Below, piece by piece: positions 59,832-64,000 of a stretch of DNA of 64,000 nt. The stretch is taken from NCBI RefSeq assembly GCF_033100395.1, contig NZ_JAWLVJ010000004.1, positions 164,245-228,244 of the forward strand, written 5' to 3'. Source of the DNA: Terasakiella sp033100395 (lineage in GTDB: Bacteria > Pseudomonadota > Alphaproteobacteria > Rhodospirillales > Terasakiellaceae). The position numbers and the translations under genes are program-made. Numbering within the stretch: position 1 is the first letter of the stretch; every line of letters starts with the position of its first letter. The notes below the pieces were generated by a model. It had not been told where the DNA came from and made no database searches. It worked only from the letters and a program-made list of their open reading frames with translations.

Positions 59832-61463
59832 ATGACAGCACGTTATATTTTCATCACTGGTGGTGTGGTCTCTTCCCTTGGGAAAGGCTTGGGTTCTGCG
59901 GCTTTGGGCGCTTGTTTGCAAGCACGTGGCTTTAAAGTCCGCCTGCGTAAACTGGATCCATATCTAAACGTTGATCCGGGCACAATGAGCCCTTATCAAC
60001 ATGGTGAAGTCTTCGTAACTGATGACGGTGCTGAAACTGACCTTGACCTTGGCCACTATGAACGCTTCACTTCTGTAAGCGCGATGCAAAGCGACAACGT
60101 CACGTCCGGTCGTATTTATTCAAGCGTGATCCAGAAAGAACGTGCTGGTGAATATCTGGGTGCGACAGTACAAGTTATTCCGCATGTCACTGAAGCGATT
60201 AAAAATTTCACCAAAGACAATGTCACTGATGAAGATTTCATCCTTGTTGAAATCGGCGGGACTGTTGGTGATATCGAATCCCTGCCATTCCTGGAAGCCA
60301 TCCGTCAGATGGGCAACGAACTGGGCCGTGGTCGCGCCATGTATCTGCACACCACACTTGTTCCTTACATTCCAGCAGCGGGCGAGCTAAAAACAAAACC
60401 AACACAGCACTCTGTTAAAGAACTGCTGGGTCTGGGGATCAGCCCGGATGCACTGTTGTGTCGTTGTGACCGCGAAATTCCGGCAAGTGAACGTCGCAAG
60501 ATCGCCCTATTCTGTAATGTTGCCGAAGATGCTGTTATCCCGGCACTGGACGTTGACACAATCTACCGTGTGCCGCTGTCTTATCACGCAGAAGGTCTGG
60601 ACACTGTTGTTCTCAAACACTTCGGTATGGCCGCCCCAGAACCTGATCTTTCCAAATGGGAAGAAATTGTTCATCGCGTACTGGAACCGGAAGGCGAAGT
60701 CAATGTCGCCATCGTTGGTAAATATGTTGAACTGCTTGAAGCCTACAAATCTCTGGGCGAAGCCCTGACACATGGCGGCATTGCCAACAACGTTAAAGTC
60801 AATCAGCACTGGATTGATGCTTCCACACTTCTGGAAGAAGACGGTCTGAAACAGCTGGAAGACAAGGATGCCATCCTCGTCCCAGGTGGTTTTGGTGAAC
60901 GTGGTGCCGAAGGTAAAATTGCGGCAGTTAAATATGCCCGCGAAGAAAAAGTACCTTACTTTGGGATTTGTCTGGGGATGCAAATGGCTGTTGTTGAAAC
61001 AGCACGTAACCTGGCTGGTATTGAAGGGGCAGGGTCTTCTGAATTTGGCAACTGCAAAACCCCAATTGTTGGTCTGATGACCGAATGGGAAAAAGACGGC
61101 GCCAAAGAAACCCGGGCACAAGATGGCGATCTTGGCGGCACCATGCGCCTGGGCGCTTATCCATGTAAAATGGTTGAAGGCACATTGGCTTACGACATTT
61201 ATGATGGCGCAAAAGAAATTTCCGAACGTCACCGTCACCGCTATGAAGTCAACGTTGAATTTAAAGAAAAGCTGGAAGCAGCTGGGATGAAATTCTCCGG
61301 TCTGTCACCAGATGGCGTTCTGCCAGAAATCGTTGAATTGCCGGATCACCCGTTCTTCATCGGCGTTCAGTTCCACCCTGAACTGAAATCACGCCCAACA
61401 GATCCGCACCCGATTTTCAAAGCCTTCATTAAAGCCGCAATTGCGCAAAACAGACTGGTATAA
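59832..61463 (+). CDS. pyrG: CTP synthase
   Basis: This 543-residue enzyme aminates UTP to CTP. The synthetase domain (about 1-265) has FITGGVVSSLGKGLGSAALG, LDPYLNVDPGTMSPYQHGEVFVTDDGAETDLDLGHYERF broken over residues 42-80, and VEIGGTVGDIES. The class I glutaminase domain (about 290-543) has PYFGICLGMQ with the nucleophilic Cys and GVQFHPE. The length is standard. kdsA follows after two bases, so CTP supply and Kdo synthesis are co-expressed. Confidence 0.98.
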   Translation: MTARYIFITGGVVSSLGKGLGSAALGACLQARGFKVRLRKLDPYLNVDPGTMSPYQHGEVFVTDDGAETDLDLGHYERFTSVSAMQSDNVTSGRIYSSVIQKERAGEYLGATVQVIPHVTEAIKNFTKDNVTDEDFILVEIGGTVGDIESLPFLEAIRQMGNELGRGRAMYLHTTLVPYIPAAGELKTKPTQHSVKELLGLGISPDALLCRCDREIPASERRKIALFCNVAEDAVIPALDVDTIYRVPLSYHAEGLDTVVLKHFGMAAPEPDLSKWEEIVHRVLEPEGEVNVAIVGKYVELLEAYKSLGEALTHGGIANNVKVNQHWIDASTLLEEDGLKQLEDKDAILVPGGFGERGAEGKIAAVKYAREEKVPYFGICLGMQMAVVETARNLAGIEGAGSSEFGNCKTPIVGLMTEWEKDGAKETRAQDGDLGGTMRLGAYPCKMVEGTLAYDIYDGAKEISERHRHRYEVNVEFKEKLEAAGMKFSGLSPDGVLPEIVELPDHPFFIGVQFHPELKSRPTDPHPIFKAFIKAAIAQNRLV

Positions 61464-61465
61464 TC

Positions 61466-62329
61466 ATGGTTGCACAAAAACATGTTCAAGTTGGCAATGT
61501 TACCTTCGGGAACGACCTGCCATTCTGTTTAATCGCAGGTCCATGTTCTATGGAAGGGCGTAACCATGCCCTAGAAATGGCGCATGCACTGACTGAAATG
61601 TGTGGTGAATTGGGCATTGGCCTGATTTATAAATCATCTTTCGACAAAGCCAATCGCACAAGTGTCGAAGGTAACCGTGGCATTGGCATTATGCCTGCCA
61701 TGTCGATCTTCCAGGAAGTCAAAGACACCTATGGCTGCCCGGTTATTACGGATGTACATTCCGAAGGCCAATGCGCCGTTGTTGGTGAAGTTTGTGATAT
61801 GATGCAAATCCCGGCATTCCTGTGCCGCCAAACCGACCTTCTGCTAGCGGCTGGTCAGACTGGCAAAGCCGTCAACGTCAAAAAAGGTCAGTTCCTGGCC
61901 CCTTGGGATATGCCGAATGTGGTTAAAAAAGTGGCTTCCACAGGTAATGACAACATCCTGATTACGGAACGCGGATCAAGCTTTGGCTATAACACGCTGG
62001 TAACAGATATGCGCGGCCTGCCTCAAATGGCACATGACACGGGGTACCCCGTGATCATTGACTGCACCCATTCCGTCCAGCAACCGGGCGGGCAGGGGAA
62101 TTCCTCTGGTGGTCGCCGCGAACTGGCGCCAGTCATTGCACGTTCGGCTATCGCACTTGGTATTGCAGGCGTGTTTGCTGAAACACATGATGACCCGGAC
62201 AAAGCCATTTCAGATGGGCCAAACATGATCCCGGTGCATAAGTTGAAAGGGGTCTTGCAAACCTTAAAGGCTCTGGATGAAGTTGCAAAAGAAAACCCTG
62301 TCGATTTGATTGGTATGGCAACTTACTAA
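61466..62329 (+). CDS. kdsA: 3-deoxy-8-phosphooctulonate synthase
   Basis: This 287-residue TIM-barrel aldolase joins PEP and arabinose 5-phosphate to make Kdo 8-phosphate for the lipopolysaccharide core. It has LIAGPCSMEGRNHAL, YKSSFDKANRTS, the substrate loop ITERGSSFGYNTLVTDMRGL, and DCTHSVQQPGGQGNSSGGRRE. It begins two bases after pyrG. Its PEP substrate is the product of eno, encoded next downstream. Confidence 0.98.
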   Translation: MVAQKHVQVGNVTFGNDLPFCLIAGPCSMEGRNHALEMAHALTEMCGELGIGLIYKSSFDKANRTSVEGNRGIGIMPAMSIFQEVKDTYGCPVITDVHSEGQCAVVGEVCDMMQIPAFLCRQTDLLLAAGQTGKAVNVKKGQFLAPWDMPNVVKKVASTGNDNILITERGSSFGYNTLVTDMRGLPQMAHDTGYPVIIDCTHSVQQPGGQGNSSGGRRELAPVIARSAIALGIAGVFAETHDDPDKAISDGPNMIPVHKLKGVLQTLKALDEVAKENPVDLIGMATY

Positions 62330-62577
62330 AACGTCAGATTACCTCATTAAACTCGTCTCCTTTCTGTATTTCTTCTGATTGAGATATTCTTTTACTAAAA
62401 AGATGAGGAGCGAGTTTTGAGGCCTAGCCAATCCGGCAAATTCAGAAAATACTTCTAAACTCAAGTTCAGTCTTTCCTTGATTTTTCACCCCTAACGCAG
62501 TATTGAATTGGCCGTTAGGGTGCCGGACCCTATCTTCACAATCTGTATTCATATATCTCTGAAAGAGAGCATCTTAA
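62330..62577. other. Largest intergenic gap (kdsA-eno), with two imperfect hairpins
   Basis: These 248 bases hold no convincing reading frame. AAACTCG-CTCCT (62349-62361) can pair, with one bulge, with AGGAGCGAGTTT (62406-62417). CACCC-TAACG can pair with CGTTAGGGTG (62487-62522), also with one bulge. The first may be a kdsA 3' structure and the second part of an eno leader or a small RNA. I could not pick out a clear eno promoter. Confidence 0.4.
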
Positions 62578-63852
<1,275 letters not shown>

Positions 63853-63871
63853 TACCGCATAAGACTTAGTG

Positions 63872-63906
63872 AAAAGGCCGCTCACATGTGGGCGGCCTTT
63901 TTTTAT
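63872..63906 (+). terminator. Rho-independent terminator after eno
   Basis: AAAAGGCCGC pairs with GCGGCCTTTT around TCACATGTGG, followed by an uninterrupted T-run. It is the clearest intrinsic terminator in the window. Confidence 0.92.
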
Positions 63907-63909
63907 GCT

Positions 63910-64000
63910 TATGACCCGTCCTGAAATAAGTTGACAGATTGGAGACTTATTATGGGAAACAAAGAAAACAAGCGGGTTAAGCGCACACAGCGTGATTATC
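63910..64000 (+). mobile_element. Left end of a probable IS3-family element
   Basis: Just after the eno terminator the sequence TGACCCGTCCTGAAATAAGT, continuing TTGACAG, resembles the terminal repeat and adjacent region of an IS3-group insertion sequence. A short distance later a transposase-like frame begins. The exact left boundary (near 63911) and the matching right end cannot be seen because the window stops. Confidence 0.55.
63952..64000 (+). CDS. Transposase OrfA-like protein, N-terminal 16 residues (cut by window end)
   Basis: ATG 63952, behind a TTGGAGAC ribosome site, opens a frame reading MGNKENKRVKRTQRDY to the window edge. The KRTQRDY start followed by a helix-turn-helix is how many IS3-family OrfA transposases begin. 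Only the N-terminus is visible, so the family call rests on this short match and on the IS-like sequence just upstream. Confidence 0.55.
   Translation, partial: MGNKENKRVKRTQRDY

Noticed and set aside
60507..61238. Antisense open frame of 243 codons inside pyrG
   Set aside because: Shadow of a strongly conserved gene; the composition is rich in Phe, Asn and Cys, with no recognisable domain.

Overview
The window looks like a chromosomal segment of an alphaproteobacterium, most likely a marine Rhodospirillales-type organism (Terasakiella, Thalassospira or Magnetospirillum relatives; the genus is inference). The reasons are: RNase J encoded directly behind nuo-birA-coaX; the short form of prolyl-tRNA synthetase; LpxI rather than LpxH between lpxA and lpxB; the block trpGDC-moaC-moeA-lexA; and an alphaproteobacterial-type LexA box (GTTC-N7-GTTC) upstream of lexA. 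Gene density is very high. No gene-free stretch exceeds 300 bases; the longest is the 248-base kdsA-eno gap.

Layout. 1-10328 (+): the end of the complex I operon (nuoH partial, then nuoI-N) running into birA, coaX, rnj and mce. 10406-11367: three small unrecognised genes. 11443-14749 (+): proS and the lipoprotein exporter genes lolC/E and lolD. 14810-19000 (-): an accessory block of two paralogous DUF1538 membrane proteins, a PII-like protein and a CBS protein, joined by 4-base overlaps, preceded by a membrane-bound class III nucleotide cyclase. 19119-23208 (+): dnaE and a DEDDh exonuclease-like protein. 23370-37683 (+): the translation/envelope superoperon rpsB-tsf-pyrH-frr-uppS-cdsA-dxr-rseP-bamA-skp-lpxD-fabZ-lpxA-lpxI-lpxB, followed by gloA. 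38084-40846: accessory genes, namely an ArgP-like regulator with an ArgO exporter, and a thiopurine methyltransferase with a divergent MerR regulator. 40901-43723 (-): gltA and gltX. 43806-45881 (+): comEC. 45884-50811 (-): lexA, moeA, moaC, trpC, trpD, trpG. 50989-54922 (+): a copper cassette copA-cueR-polysaccharide deacetylase-copZ lying between trpG and trpE. 54958-58356 (-): trpE and a PpiD-like foldase. 58548-63852 (+): tpiA, secG, pyrG, kdsA, eno. 63910-64000: the left end of an apparent IS3-family element.

How it works together. Most of the window is housekeeping: respiration, cofactor attachment, translation, undecaprenyl/isoprenoid/phospholipid and lipid A synthesis, outer membrane assembly, tryptophan and molybdopterin synthesis, and glycolysis. 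The accessory genes sit as cassettes, mostly on the opposite strand, between blocks that are commonly contiguous in relatives. The most interesting are (i) the DUF1538 pair with PII and CBS sensor-type proteins, apparently a regulated membrane system of unknown substrate; (ii) a copper efflux operon with a clear CueR-type 19-bp-spacer promoter that has taken in a periplasmic polysaccharide deacetylase and splits the trp genes; and (iii) a thiopurine methyltransferase under a second 19-bp-spacer promoter, next to a MerR protein that keeps the CueR Cys112/Cys120 pair but not Ser77. Interspersed palindromic repeats occur at three gene junctions.
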